DNA from: Anaerobaca lacustris
GTDB taxonomy: Bacteria > Planctomycetota > Phycisphaerae > Sedimentisphaerales > Anaerobacaceae
Reading direction: 5' to 3'
Assembly: GCF_030012215.1 (NCBI RefSeq)
Contig: NZ_JASCXX010000001.1
Coordinates: forward strand, 310,001-374,000
DNA: 64,000 nucleotides
Positions 25,789-35,906 of this stretch are shown one piece after another. Numbering within the stretch: position 1 is the first letter of the stretch; the number at the start of each line of letters is the position of its first letter. Below the pieces are notes generated by a model, which saw only the letters and a program-made list of their open reading frames with translations, was not told where the DNA came from and made no database searches. The translations under genes were made by a program, and so were the position numbers.

Positions 25789-25973
25789 ATTTGCTTCGCT
25801 TTCAGCGCCTGGGCGTTCGAGGTTGTCGGACGTTCGAGCGACGAAAGGCCACAACGACCTGGGGGTTTTGGAGTTAAGCCGGCGGATGGATTTGCCGATG
25901 AGAGGGTGACGACCTGCTTGGCCCCTGTGGGGCGCCTTCGTCTCAGGATGTCTTGACTTTGTGAGGAGTAGAA

Positions 25974-28574
25974 ATGCCGAGTGTCCGCAACTTCACCGTT
26001 CTGCCAGCATTGCCGGATTCCCTGCAAGACCTGGATTATGTCGCCAGGAACGTGTTCTGGGCGTGGAATCCTCAGGTCATTGAATTGTTCCGACGGATCG
26101 ACCCGACCCTGTGGGTTTCGTGCGGCCACAACCCTGTCAAATTGCTGGGCAGCGTTTCGCAGACGCGCTTGCAGGCACTGGCTCGGAACGACAGTTTCCT
26201 GAACGAGCTGAAGCAGGCAGCGGACGCACTACGGGCGTACCTGCAATCCTCCACATGGTACGAAAAGGCCTGCCCACAGACGAGCAAGCCGGTCATTGCA
26301 TATTTCAGTGCCGAATTCGGCCTCCATGAATGCCTTCCCATCTACTCCGGCGGCCTGGGAATTCTCGCGGGCGACCACCTCAAGAGCGCCTCTGATCTCG
26401 GGATCCCGCTGGTCGGCGTCGGGCTGATGTACCAGAAGGGCTACTTCCGCCAGCACCTGAACATCGACGGCTGGCAGCAGGAGTCCTACGTGGAGAACGA
26501 TGCGTTCAACATGCCGATCGAACTGGTCCGCAAGGAGAGCGGCCGGCCTCTGACGGTCAGCGTCGAATACCCCGGCCGCAGCGTTCAGGCGCAGATCTGG
26601 TGCGTCAGCGTCGGCCGGATCAAGCTGTATCTTCTCGACAGCAACATCGCGCCCAATTCGTCGGTCGATCGCATGATTACCAGCAACCTTTACGGCGGCG
26701 ACCGCGAGCTGCGTATCCGCCAGGAGATTCTGCTGGGCATCGGCGGCCTCAAGGCGCTGCTGGCGATGGGGATCGAGCCGACGGTCTGCCACATGAATGA
26801 AGGGCATGCCGCCTTCATGGCGCTCGAGCGGATTCGCCAACTGCGCAGCGCCAAGAACATGACGTTCGACGAGGCGGTGGAGGCCACGCGGTCGGGCAAC
26901 GTCTTCACGGTCCACACGCTGGTCAAGGCCGGACTCGATGAGTTCGGCGTGGAGCTGATGGACAAGTACTTCGGGGGCTACTTCCCACACCTGGGAATCA
27001 ATCGCCGGCAGTTCCTGGCTCTGGGTCGGATGCTTCCCGACGACGACAGCGAGCCGTTCAAGATGCCGGTGCTGGCGATCCGGCTGAGCGGCTACGTCAA
27101 CGGCGTCAGCAAACTGCACGGGCAGATCTCGCGCGAGATGTGGGGCTCGCTTTGGCCCGGCATCCCGGCAAAGGAAGTCCCGATCATCTCGATCACCAAC
27201 GGCATCCACCTCAAGACGTGGCTGTCGGAGGAGATTGGCGGTCTGTACCAGCGTTATCTGGGCCCCTCGTGGTCCGAAAGCGTTTTCGACAAGTCGGTGT
27301 GGAACCAGACGGACCAGATCCCCGATGAGGAGTTGTGGAGCGCGCATCAGCGGTGCAAGGACCGCCTGATCGTGTTCGCCCGCAAGCGGTTGATGGCCCA
27401 GATGCAGCGTCGTGGCCGCTGTCACGGTGAATTGCGGCAGGCCGAGGAGGTCCTCGATCCGAAGGCCCTGACGATCGGGTTTGCCCGGCGCTTCGCCTCC
27501 TACAAGCGAGGCGACCTGCTTCTGAAGGATGCCAAGCGTCTGGCCCGACTGCTGAACGATCCGGACCGCCCGGTCCAGTTCATCTTCGCCGGCAAGGCCC
27601 ACCCCAAGGACACCGGCGGCAAGGAGATCATTCGCCACATCATCCATTTCGCTTCGGAGGAGGCCGTGCGACGCCGCATCGTCTTCCTGGAAGACTATGA
27701 CATGGACGTGGCGCGATTCCTCGTCCGTGGCGTCGATGTCTGGCTGAACAACCCGCGTCGGCCGATGGAGGCCAGCGGTACCAGCGGGATGAAGGCGGCG
27801 GTCAACGGCGTACTGAACATGAGCACGCTGGACGGCTGGTGGCCCGAAGGCTATATCCCCGAAGGCGGCTGGGTCATCGGCGACGGCCAGGACGACCCGA
27901 GCCAGGACTATCAGGACATGGTCGAGGCCCAGGCGATCTACAGCATTCTCGAGAACGAGGTGGTGCCGCTGTACTACACCCGTAGCGCCGACAACCTGCC
28001 CCGCGCCTGGATCGGAAAGATGAAGGCGACGATCAAATGGGTGGCGCCGCGTTTCAACACGCATCGCATGGTGGCCGAGTACATGCGCCGGTTCTACAAT
28101 CCGGCGGCGGCACGCTATCGCTACCTGGCGGCCGAGGCGATGACGCGGGCCAAGGCCTTCAGCCGCTGGAAATCGGAGATTCGCGAGGCCTGGTCGCAGT
28201 TCGCCGTCAGGGATGTGACGGTCCACGTCAACGACGGTCCGTCGGACGAGCAGTTGAACCCGCGTCAGCCGCAACTGAAGATCGGCACGGAACTCAACGT
28301 CCGCGCCCTGGTCAAGCTGGGCCACGTTCGCCCGGAGGACGTCTGCGTGGAGCTGTATTCGGGGCCGACGGATTCCTGGGGCAACATCCAGGAAGGCTCG
28401 CCGACACCGATGAGGCACGAACAGAGGGCCGGGGATGATGGCGAGCATTGGTTCACCGGCATGATGGCGTGTAAGGCGACCGGTCAGCACGGCGTCGCCG
28501 TCCGGGTGCTGCCCAACCATCCCGACCAGGTCAATCCCTACGATCTCGGCCTGATCCTCTGGGAGAAGGGATAG
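25974..28574 (+). CDS. glgP: Alpha-glucan phosphorylase (glycogen phosphorylase, GT35)
   Basis: 866 residues. It phosphorolyses alpha-1,4-glucans to glucose-1-phosphate using pyridoxal phosphate. It is the bacterial short branch with an N-terminal DUF3417 domain (about 12-115; VFWAWNPQVIELF). Core motifs are CHMNEGHAAF, SITNGIHLKTW, GFARRFASYKR and the PLP site EASGTSGMKA with the Schiff-base lysine near residue 607, followed by GWWPEGY. A C-terminal extension of about 130 residues follows the catalytic core. The ATG at 25974 has GGAG 6 bases upstream. It stands alone, with the PTS-like gene convergent to it. Confidence 0.95.
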   Translation: MPSVRNFTVLPALPDSLQDLDYVARNVFWAWNPQVIELFRRIDPTLWVSCGHNPVKLLGSVSQTRLQALARNDSFLNELKQAADALRAYLQSSTWYEKACPQTSKPVIAYFSAEFGLHECLPIYSGGLGILAGDHLKSASDLGIPLVGVGLMYQKGYFRQHLNIDGWQQESYVENDAFNMPIELVRKESGRPLTVSVEYPGRSVQAQIWCVSVGRIKLYLLDSNIAPNSSVDRMITSNLYGGDRELRIRQEILLGIGGLKALLAMGIEPTVCHMNEGHAAFMALERIRQLRSAKNMTFDEAVEATRSGNVFTVHTLVKAGLDEFGVELMDKYFGGYFPHLGINRRQFLALGRMLPDDDSEPFKMPVLAIRLSGYVNGVSKLHGQISREMWGSLWPGIPAKEVPIISITNGIHLKTWLSEEIGGLYQRYLGPSWSESVFDKSVWNQTDQIPDEELWSAHQRCKDRLIVFARKRLMAQMQRRGRCHGELRQAEEVLDPKALTIGFARRFASYKRGDLLLKDAKRLARLLNDPDRPVQFIFAGKAHPKDTGGKEIIRHIIHFASEEAVRRRIVFLEDYDMDVARFLVRGVDVWLNNPRRPMEASGTSGMKAAVNGVLNMSTLDGWWPEGYIPEGGWVIGDGQDDPSQDYQDMVEAQAIYSILENEVVPLYYTRSADNLPRAWIGKMKATIKWVAPRFNTHRMVAEYMRRFYNPAAARYRYLAAEAMTRAKAFSRWKSEIREAWSQFAVRDVTVHVNDGPSDEQLNPRQPQLKIGTELNVRALVKLGHVRPEDVCVELYSGPTDSWGNIQEGSPTPMRHEQRAGDDGEHWFTGMMACKATGQHGVAVRVLPNHPDQVNPYDLGLILWEKG

Positions 28575-28652
28575 GAGACCTGCGAAGGACGATCTTGGAT
28601 TTGCGGTCGGCCCCGGCGCTTCGCGCGTCAGGAGTTGGCAAATCGCGAATCC

Positions 28653-29111
28653 TTACTCGTTCTCCCGTTCGCTCAGCAGCTTGTAGGCGGCCTCGGCCGA
28701 GGGGGCCTGCTCCAGTTCGCTCTTGAAGGCCGCGTCGAGCATCAGCCGGCTGATCCGTGCCAGAGCCTGGATATGGGGGCCGGTCTGATCGAGCGGGCTG
28801 ATCAGCAGCATGACGATTGAGACGGGCTTGCCGTCCACACTCTGAAACTCGATCGGCTGTCGGCAAACGCCCAGTGCCATGACCAGGTCCTTCACGACGT
28901 TGCACTTGCCGTGCGGGATGGCGATCCCCGACCCGATTCCTGTGCTGCGGGTCTTCTCACGGGTAAACACCGCCTCCAGGGCGACGTTCTTGTTCAGAAG
29001 CAGCCCGTTCTCATTCAGAACATCCACCAACTCGCTGATCACGGCCTCTTTGTTCGTGCCCTTCAGCGGCACCCTGACGGAATTCGGTTGCAGTATCTGT
29101 GTCAGAATCAT
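28653..29111 (-). CDS. PTS EIIA (fructose/nitrogen type, PtsN-like) domain protein
   Basis: 152-residue single-domain EIIA. The phosphorylatable His lies in GIAIPHGKC (about residue 67), with the family pattern IGSGIAIPH before it and VMLLISP later. Such proteins accept phosphate from HPr/NPr and either feed a sugar permease or act as regulators. No EIIB/EIIC genes are adjacent, so a regulatory role is more likely. The start is uncertain: ATG 29111 gives the standard PtsN N-terminus, but an in-frame TTG at 29144 has AGGA 4 bases before it and would add 11 residues. Confidence 0.85.
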   Translation of the reverse strand: MILTQILQPNSVRVPLKGTNKEAVISELVDVLNENGLLLNKNVALEAVFTREKTRSTGIGSGIAIPHGKCNVVKDLVMALGVCRQPIEFQSVDGKPVSIVMLLISPLDQTGPHIQALARISRLMLDAAFKSELEQAPSAEAAYKLLSERENE

Positions 29112-29168
29112 GGCAAACGCGACCAAAGAAGGAAGAATTGGCAATTTGTCCTGGTCAACAAGCGTGGC

Positions 29169-29197
29169 ACTATAGCACGGCCCCCCGATCCTGCCAA
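29169..29197 (-). promoter_or_regulatory. Promoter of the PtsN-like gene
   Basis: On the minus strand TTGGCA (29197-29192), a 17-base spacer and TATAGT (29174-29169). The predicted start of transcription is near 29162, about 50 bases before the ATG or 18 before the alternative TTG. Confidence 0.65.
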
Positions 29198-29294
29198 GTG
29201 CTTTTGCGAGTCGCCGGCAGTATTTCTGGGGCCCGTCCGCGACGCAAACGCCACGGGAGAAGCCGATCGCGATCGGTCGTTCCGCACTTTGGCC

Positions 29295-29322
29295 TTTACA
29301 GGGCCGTCCGGACTGGTAAAAT
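29295..29322 (+). promoter_or_regulatory. Promoter of citramalate synthase gene
   Basis: TTTACA (29295-29300) and TAAAAT (29317-29322) are separated by 16 bases, about 75 bases before the start codon. Confidence 0.5.
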
Positions 29323-29397
29323 CACCCGTTCACACAAAATGGACAGAATCACTGCATGGGCCCCGCACAGAGCCCGTGACGATAGCTGGGAGTAGCA

Positions 29398-30960
29398 ATG
29401 ACGAAGATCGCGATCTATGACACGACACTGCGGGATGGGATGCAGGCCGAAGGCGTCAGTTTCTCGCTGGCGGACAAACTGGCCATCGCCAGGTGCCTCG
29501 ACGGCCTTGGAATCGACTACATCGAGGGTGGCTACGCCGCATCGAACCCGAAGGAGATGCAGTTCTTTCACGAGGTGGCGAGACTCGGCCTGGAGTGTTC
29601 CAGGGTGGCGGCCTTCGGCAGCACGCGACGGGCCGACTGCACCGTTGACGACGATGTCTCGCTCAACTCGATTCTGGCCACCAAGGCGTCCGTTGCCACG
29701 ATCGTGGGCAAAACCTGGGACCTCCACGTGACCCTGGTGCTGGGCTGTTCGCTCGAGGAAAACCTGACGATCTGCGCCGAGTCGGTTCGCTATCTCAAAC
29801 AGAAGGGTCTTGAGGTCGTCTTCGATGCGGAGCACTTCTTCGACGGCTACCGGGCCAATCCCGAGTACGCGATGAAGGTGCTGGCGGCGGCCGCGGAAGC
29901 CGGTGCCGACGCCCTGGTGCTCTGCGACACCAATGGGGGCTCTCTGCCGCACACGATTCACGAGGTCTCGCAGCAGGTCTGTGAGGCGTTTGGCTCGGTC
30001 GTCGTGGGGATTCACACGCACAACGACACGGATTGCGCCACCGCCAACGCCCTTGCCGCCATCCAGGCGGGCGCCCGGCACGTCCAGGGAACGATCAACG
30101 GTCTGGGCGAACGCTGCGGCAACGCCAGTCTTTGCTCGGTGGTCCCGAACCTGGCGTTCAAGATGGGCCTGGAGCCTCTGAGCCCCGAGAAGATCAAGCT
30201 GCTGACGGAGGCGTCGCGCTTCGTGTTCGAGATCGCCAACCTGCCCCCCGTGATGAGCCTGCCGTATGTGGGCGACAGCGCCTTTGCCCACAAGGCCGGG
30301 CTGCACGTCGATGCCCTGCGAAAGAGCAAGCAGACGTACGAGCACATCGATCCGCAGCTCGTGGGCAACGAGCGGCGCTTCCTGATCTCCGAGTTGAGCG
30401 GCAAGTCGAACATCCTGGCCGAGATGGAGAAGGCCAAGATCGCTCAGGACAAGGTGCTGGCCCGCAAGATTCTCGCCCGCGTTCAGGACCTGGAGAACGA
30501 AGGCTATCAGTTCGAGGCGGCCAACGCCAGCTTCGATCTGCTGGTTCGCAAGATCATGGAGACGTTCAAGCCGTCGTTCGAGCTGATCAAATACCACGTC
30601 AATGTGGAGAAGCGCAACAGCGGCGATCTCGTCACCGAGGCGACGGTCAAGCTGAAGGTCGGCGACGAGATCGAGCACGTGGTCGGCGAAGGCGACGGCC
30701 CGGTCAACGCGCTGGACGCCGCGTTGCGCAAGTCGCTCGAACGGTTCTATCCCGCACTGAAAGAGGTGCAACTGTTCGATTACAAGGTCCGCGTGGTCAA
30801 CGCCAAGGAGGGTACCGCGGCGCGGGTGCGTGTCGTGATCGAGTCGCGCGACAGACAATCGATCTGGGGGACGGTCGGCGTTTCGGAGAACGTGATCGAG
30901 GCAAGCTGGCTGGCGCTGGTGGACAGCGTCGAGTACAAGCTGCAACGGCTGGCCGGGTGA
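29398..30960 (+). CDS. cimA: (R)-citramalate synthase
   Basis: 520 residues, the length of the GSU1798-type citramalate synthases. It condenses pyruvate and acetyl-CoA as the first step of the threonine-independent isoleucine route. The HMGL-like barrel opens with YDTTLRDGMQAEG (about 7-19). Metal and substrate elements include EGGYAASNPKE, DAEHFFDGY, LCDTNGG and HTHNDTDCA. The LeuA-type allosteric dimerisation domain occupies about 400-520. YIEGGY and HFFDGY are typical of this branch rather than of isopropylmalate or homocitrate synthase. GGGAG is 5 bases before the ATG. It is monocistronic; a strong hairpin follows. Confidence 0.92.
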   Translation: MTKIAIYDTTLRDGMQAEGVSFSLADKLAIARCLDGLGIDYIEGGYAASNPKEMQFFHEVARLGLECSRVAAFGSTRRADCTVDDDVSLNSILATKASVATIVGKTWDLHVTLVLGCSLEENLTICAESVRYLKQKGLEVVFDAEHFFDGYRANPEYAMKVLAAAAEAGADALVLCDTNGGSLPHTIHEVSQQVCEAFGSVVVGIHTHNDTDCATANALAAIQAGARHVQGTINGLGERCGNASLCSVVPNLAFKMGLEPLSPEKIKLLTEASRFVFEIANLPPVMSLPYVGDSAFAHKAGLHVDALRKSKQTYEHIDPQLVGNERRFLISELSGKSNILAEMEKAKIAQDKVLARKILARVQDLENEGYQFEAANASFDLLVRKIMETFKPSFELIKYHVNVEKRNSGDLVTEATVKLKVGDEIEHVVGEGDGPVNALDAALRKSLERFYPALKEVQLFDYKVRVVNAKEGTAARVRVVIESRDRQSIWGTVGVSENVIEASWLALVDSVEYKLQRLAG

Positions 30961-30985
30961 AGTCGGCCGCCATCATGAGAAGCAA

Positions 30986-31020
30986 TCCCGTGCCGGTTCC
31001 ATTCGATGACCGGCACGGGA
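30986..31020. terminator. Intergenic hairpin between convergent genes
   Basis: A perfect 12-bp stem (TCCCGTGCCGGT at 30986-30997 with its complement at 31009-31020) with an 11-base loop lies between the cimA stop and the stop of the convergent B12-fold gene. T-runs are weak, but the position suggests a bidirectional terminator. Confidence 0.65.
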
Positions 31021-31040
31021 ATCCTGGCGTGGCCGGTGTT

Positions 31041-31769
31041 CTATGCGGTTGCGCCGGCGACCTCCTGTTCGGCGTTCTGCGGCCTGCGTTTGCGGCGGTT
31101 GACCGTTCTCCGTTCAGGATCGGCCACTTGGGACTCGTCGGCCGCCACCTGTAGTGCTTCGGCGGCTGTCGCGGCGAACCCGTCGGCGCCGATCTCTTCC
31201 CACAGACCTTCGGCTCGATTGAACAACCCGCCCGAGACCACAATCCGCAGGTCGGGCCACGCATTGACACTCCGGATTCTGTCGATCAGTCGGCGCACAT
31301 CGGGGGCCTGTTTCGGTGCGGTGCCGTAGATAAACAGAATGTCCGGGGCATACTCGTTGATGAAGGCGAAGACGTCATCGTTCGTCAGTCCGCCGCCGAG
31401 GAAGCGGACCTCCCATCCGTCGCTCTCGAACAGATCGGCGATGATCTGTGCGCCGAGTTCCTGCAATTCTTCGCGGGCGCAGCAGACGGCTACCTTCTTG
31501 TGTCGGGCGGGCCGGCGGGGCAGCTTGTTCTGCAGTTGGTCCACGATGGTCCTGTTGATCCGCGTCGCCAGATGCTCCTGGACCGAGGTGATCCTGTCGG
31601 CTCGGGAAAGCCGCTCGATCTCGGCCATGACGGGCCAGATCAGATGCAGGTACACGGAATTGGCCGGGATCCCGCTCTGCATGGTTTCCTCCACGACACA
31701 GCGGCAGGCCCCTCGGTCGCCGCGAAGCAGGGGGGCCAGATACCTGGCGAGAATATCTTCCTTAACCAT
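31041..31769 (-). CDS. Cobalamin-binding-fold protein lacking the axial histidine
   Basis: 242 residues. A helical cap (about 1-85) precedes a Rossmann-like B12-binding domain (about 91-205: KKVAVCCARE, FLGGGLTNDD, VVSGGLF), as in CarH/LitR-type light regulators and methionine-synthase-like corrinoid proteins. The usual E/D-x-H-x-x-G cobalt-ligand motif appears as EELQELG at about 100-106, with Gln103 where His is expected, so any cobalamin would be bound base-on or not at all. A basic tail (RRTVNRRKRRPQ) ends the protein. No DNA-binding domain is present. AAGGAGAG precedes the ATG. Function is unknown; a sensory or scaffold role is possible. Confidence 0.75.
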   Translation of the reverse strand: MVKEDILARYLAPLLRGDRGACRCVVEETMQSGIPANSVYLHLIWPVMAEIERLSRADRITSVQEHLATRINRTIVDQLQNKLPRRPARHKKVAVCCAREELQELGAQIIADLFESDGWEVRFLGGGLTNDDVFAFINEYAPDILFIYGTAPKQAPDVRRLIDRIRSVNAWPDLRIVVSGGLFNRAEGLWEEIGADGFAATAAEALQVAADESQVADPERRTVNRRKRRPQNAEQEVAGATA

Positions 31770-31803
31770 TGTTCTCTCCTTCAGGTCTGTCGAACGACGA
31801 ATT

Positions 31804-31819
31804 GTTAATCTGGGTTAAT
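31804..31819. promoter_or_regulatory. Direct repeat upstream of the B12-fold gene
   Basis: Two GTTAAT hexamers at 31804-31809 and 31814-31819 are exactly 10 bases apart, on the same face of the helix, 35-50 bases upstream of the start codon of the minus-strand gene. This may be an operator. The rest of 31820-32353 contains no gene I can support; a 57-codon minus-strand frame (32111-32283) lacks recognisable features. Confidence 0.3.
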
Positions 31820-32353
31820 TGTTTCATGTGGGGTAATATCGACAGGGCCTTGAAAAAAACTTGAGTGAAAATAGGCAGGGTCGGAGTTATGGGGATTTTC
31901 TTTTCTCGCCGCACAGGTTTCGGAAGGAAGCGGGCGTGCGAGCGTGGTCGGTCGCGTCTGTCGTGCGTCCTATAACGACAGGGGATTTCAGGGGTGATAC
32001 GGATTATGGTGCAGGGAATGCCTGAGATGGGGACGCAGCCGAGACCGCAGGCGTGGACAAATCGGGATTGGCCGAGCCGTGGGCGAGGGACGAAGAGAAG
32101 AGCCTATCGGCGCCATTCGGGCTTACGAACCATCAGGGGCGGCATCTGTTGCGGCGGCCGCTGGCGATTTCCCATCCGGATACAACTGCGCCCGCTCGGA
32201 TACCAGCGGAGGACAAACAGCTTGGTCTTCAGTAAGAACCCGTCTTTTCGCAGCTTGCTGAACATATCTCTCAGGGCATCCATGACAAATCATTACGCAC
32301 CATCACCCTCCACCTATCGGTCAATCGGTGGAGCGACTTTCGCTCAAAAAAGG

Positions 32354-32382
32354 AAAGAGCGGCCCGCCAAAGGCTGCTCTTT
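32354..32382 (-). terminator. Rho-independent terminator of hisF
   Basis: AAAGAGCGGCC (32354-32364) pairs with GGCTGCTCTTT (32372-32382) with one G-U, and a T-rich tract (CCTTTTTTG) follows on the minus strand. It lies about 36 bases past the hisF stop. Confidence 0.8.
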
Positions 32383-32417
32383 TGAGGTCGGATCGACGGG
32401 GGGCGATCAGCCATTGG

Positions 32418-33182
<765 letters not shown>

Positions 33183-33461
33183 GCGCGTTCTCCATTTACT
33201 CTGCCGATTCCGGCCACTGCGATCGGTGACTCTGTACGAGGGCAGTATAACGAGGACGGGCGGGAAGGTCGAGGCGCGATTCATCCGGCCGCGGTGACAT
33301 CCCCGGTTCGGACGATCTTTCGGTCTCGTGCGAACCGGGCGGCGACGGCGTCTGTAGATAGTGCGCTCGGTTGCCGGGAAATCGGTTGACAGGGCGAGCA
33401 TCGGGGTGCCGTAATAGGGCACTGGAGAATCGACGCCACAACACATGGAAAGGACCGAATC

Positions 33462-33647
33462 ATGGCCGACGCCGAAATGCCGCATGCCGGACACGACAAG
33501 CACCTGTGCTACCTCAACAACCTGGGGTTCCAGATCAGCAATCCGAAAGAGTACAAGGACCTCGTCCGGGACGGGCAGTACATGTGCAAGGTCTGTGGTC
33601 GCGTCGCGGCCCACGAGAAAAACCTCTGCAAGCCGGTGAAGTTGTAG
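33462..33647 (+). CDS. Small Cys-rich protein, 61 aa
   Basis: Short protein with good coding signs: AAGGA 8 bases before the ATG and codon use like its neighbours. It has His and Cys near the N-terminus ([12 protein letters not shown]) and a compact [17 protein letters not shown] zinc-ribbon-like segment at residues 42-58, ending PVKL. No membrane segment or signal. I do not recognise a named family; metal binding by three Cys plus His is plausible. It sits alone, 38 bases before the BNR gene and possibly co-transcribed with it. Confidence 0.65.
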   Translation: MADAEMPHAGHDKHLCYLNNLGFQISNPKEYKDLVRDGQYMCKVCGRVAAHEKNLCKPVKL

Positions 33648-33685
33648 GGATCGGGCCGCACTTCAGACCATAGGCAGGGCGGAGA

Positions 33686-35032
33686 ATGACCGGAACGAAG
33701 ACGAAGTTAGGCTGTCTCGTCCTCGGGGTGATGATTCTGGCGGGCAGGGCGGCATCAAGTGCCCCGGGCCCGGACGTCGTGCGTTGTCTGGATGTGGGGC
33801 CGGTATGGTCGGGGCACTTCGTAGGGTTCTGCCTGCTGACCTCGCCGGAGGGGCAGTACGTTGCCTTCTACGACTCGGACCGTCAGATGACCGTGGCCCG
33901 GCGAGACCTGGGTGCCGACGTGTGGGGCTTCCAGAAGCTCCCGTCCAGACTGGGATGGGACAGCCACAACTACGTCACGATGGCCCTCGATGAGACGGGC
34001 TGCTTGCACGTCAGCGGCAACATGCACGGACATCCGCTGGTCTACTTCCGGGCGGACGAGCCAGGTGATATTCGAAGCCTCCGCGCGGTGCCGGCGATGG
34101 TGGGCCACCTGGAGCGCCGGTGCACGTACCCGAAGTTCTTCGATGGGTCGGAAGGAGAGTTGATCTTCACGTATCGGGACGGCTCCAGCGGCAGCGGAAA
34201 CCAGATCTACAACACGTATGACGCACGGACGCTGACGTGGCGTCGGCTGCTCGACACGCCCCTGCTGGACGGCAGGGGGCTGATGAACGCGTACCCGGTC
34301 GGTCCGGACCGAGGACCGGACGGCCGGTATCACCTGTGCTGGATCTGGCGTGACACGCCGGATTGCCGCACGAATCACGACGTTTCCTATGCCCGCAGTC
34401 GCGACCTGGTGAACTGGGAGACCGCGGCAGGGCAGCCCGTCAGACTGCCGATGACGATCCAGACGCCGGGGCTGGTGGTCGATCCCGTGCCGGCTGGCGG
34501 CGGCGCGATCAATGGGAACACCCGGATCGGGTTTGACTCGCAGAACCGTCCCATCGTGACCTATCACAAATTCGACGATGAAGGCTTCACCCAGGTCTAC
34601 AACGCAAGATATGAGGACGACGGCTGGCGGGTCTACCAGGCGACCGACTGGGACTATCGCTGGTACTTTCAGGGCGGCGGCACGATTCACTTCGAGATTC
34701 GCGTCTCACCCGTCAGGACGCATTCGGACGGATCGCTGACCCAGGGATACCACCACGACAGATACGGGTCGGGCACATGGAGATTGCGGGAGACGGACCT
34801 CAAACCGGTCGGCCAGATCCAGGAGCGGCGGCAGTGGCCGGTGTCACTTGTCCAGCCCGAATCGGATTTGCCGGGCATGCAGGTGAACTGGCGAGGCGAC
34901 AGCGGGACGAGCGGCCGGCCGGGCGTCCGGTATGCCCTTCGCTGGGAGACGCTCGGCGTCCATCGCGACCGGCCGAGGGACACGGTGCCGCCGCCGAGCA
35001 TCCTGAAGCTCTATGAGCTGCGAGAGCCATAG
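33686..35032 (+). CDS. Secreted BNR-4 repeat protein, possible polysaccharide lyase
   Basis: 448 residues with an N-terminal signal peptide (about 1-26) and a beta-propeller of the BNR_4 type. Characteristic motifs are GWDSHNYVTMALDETG, VSGNMHGHPLVYF, TYRDGSSGSGN and NGNTRIGFDSQNRPIV. This fold includes ulvan and related uronic-acid lyases (PL24/PL25) in which His and Tyr residues in such loops are catalytic; the GNMH and RDGSSGSG loops fit that group. Assignment to a particular substrate is inference. GGAG stands very close to the ATG. It would degrade algal or plant acidic polysaccharides outside the cell. Confidence 0.75.
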   Translation: MTGTKTKLGCLVLGVMILAGRAASSAPGPDVVRCLDVGPVWSGHFVGFCLLTSPEGQYVAFYDSDRQMTVARRDLGADVWGFQKLPSRLGWDSHNYVTMALDETGCLHVSGNMHGHPLVYFRADEPGDIRSLRAVPAMVGHLERRCTYPKFFDGSEGELIFTYRDGSSGSGNQIYNTYDARTLTWRRLLDTPLLDGRGLMNAYPVGPDRGPDGRYHLCWIWRDTPDCRTNHDVSYARSRDLVNWETAAGQPVRLPMTIQTPGLVVDPVPAGGGAINGNTRIGFDSQNRPIVTYHKFDDEGFTQVYNARYEDDGWRVYQATDWDYRWYFQGGGTIHFEIRVSPVRTHSDGSLTQGYHHDRYGSGTWRLRETDLKPVGQIQERRQWPVSLVQPESDLPGMQVNWRGDSGTSGRPGVRYALRWETLGVHRDRPRDTVPPPSILKLYELREP

Positions 35033-35092
35033 GCCGGCACCGGCGGGCGTGTGCTCGTTCGTCCCACCGGCGTTCGAGAAAGGAGCATCGAG

Positions 35093-35851
35093 ATGGTGAA
35101 GCTGGTCCTGGTCCGACACGGACAGAGCACGTGGAATCTGGAGAATCGATTCACCGGCTGGACCGACGTGGACCTGTCGGAGCAGGGTATTCGCGAGGCC
35201 CATGAGGCGGCGGCGGTCCTGGCTCGGGACGGGTACACCTTCGATCTGGCCTTCACATCGGTCTTGAAGCGGGCCATCCGAACGCTGTGGATTCTGCTGG
35301 ACGACATGGACCTGATGTGGATTCCGGTCGTTCGCTCGTGGCGTCTGAACGAGCGGCATTACGGTGCCCTGCAGGGACTGAACAAGAAAGAGACGGCGGA
35401 CAGATACGGCCTGGACCAGGTGCAGATTTGGCGCCGCAGCTACGACACGCCGCCGGGCGCGCTGTCGGCCGACGACAGCCGCCATCCCTCTCACGACCGG
35501 CGCTACGCGGACGTGCCGAGGGACCTGCTGCCGGCGACGGAGTCGCTCAAAACGACATTGGAGCGCGTGCTGCCGTATTGGCACGAAACGATCGTCCCGG
35601 AGCTGGAGAAGAAAAGGCGCGTCCTGATCTGTGCGCATGGCAACAGTCTGCGGGCACTGGTCAAGTATCTCGACGGTGTGTCGGACGAGGCGATCACGGA
35701 ACTGAACATCCCGACCGGCATCCCCTTGGTCTACGAACTGGACGACGATCTCAGGGCCATGGCGCATTACTACCTGGGTGACGAGGAAGCGATTCGGGCG
35801 GCTACGGCGTCGGTGGCGTCTCAGTTGACGGCAGGCCCGCCGGCGGGATAA
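35093..35851 (+). CDS. gpmA: 2,3-bisphosphoglycerate-dependent phosphoglycerate mutase
   Basis: 252 residues. It interconverts 3- and 2-phosphoglycerate in glycolysis. The phosphohistidine motif [17 protein letters not shown] is at residues 7-23 and the partner His in [32 protein letters not shown] matches the family exactly. GAAAGGAG stands 7 bases before ATG 35093; an ORF start at 35051 lacks a ribosome site. The segment [15 protein letters not shown] is typical of full-length dPGM, so it is not a generic histidine phosphatase. Confidence 0.95.
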   Translation: MVKLVLVRHGQSTWNLENRFTGWTDVDLSEQGIREAHEAAAVLARDGYTFDLAFTSVLKRAIRTLWILLDDMDLMWIPVVRSWRLNERHYGALQGLNKKETADRYGLDQVQIWRRSYDTPPGALSADDSRHPSHDRRYADVPRDLLPATESLKTTLERVLPYWHETIVPELEKKRRVLICAHGNSLRALVKYLDGVSDEAITELNIPTGIPLVYELDDDLRAMAHYYLGDEEAIRAATASVASQLTAGPPAG

Positions 35852-35906
35852 GGACCCGCCGACGACATCCTGTGCGATGGGGGGGCGATGGGCTCATTCA
35901 CCCGAG

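Noticed and set aside
26229-28520. 763-codon minus-strand ORF opposite glgP
   Set aside because: Antisense shadow of a well-supported phosphorylase gene.
32111-32283. 57-codon minus-strand frame between the B12-fold gene and hisF
   Set aside because: Starts at an ATG but lacks a ribosome site and any recognisable feature; listed as non-coding.
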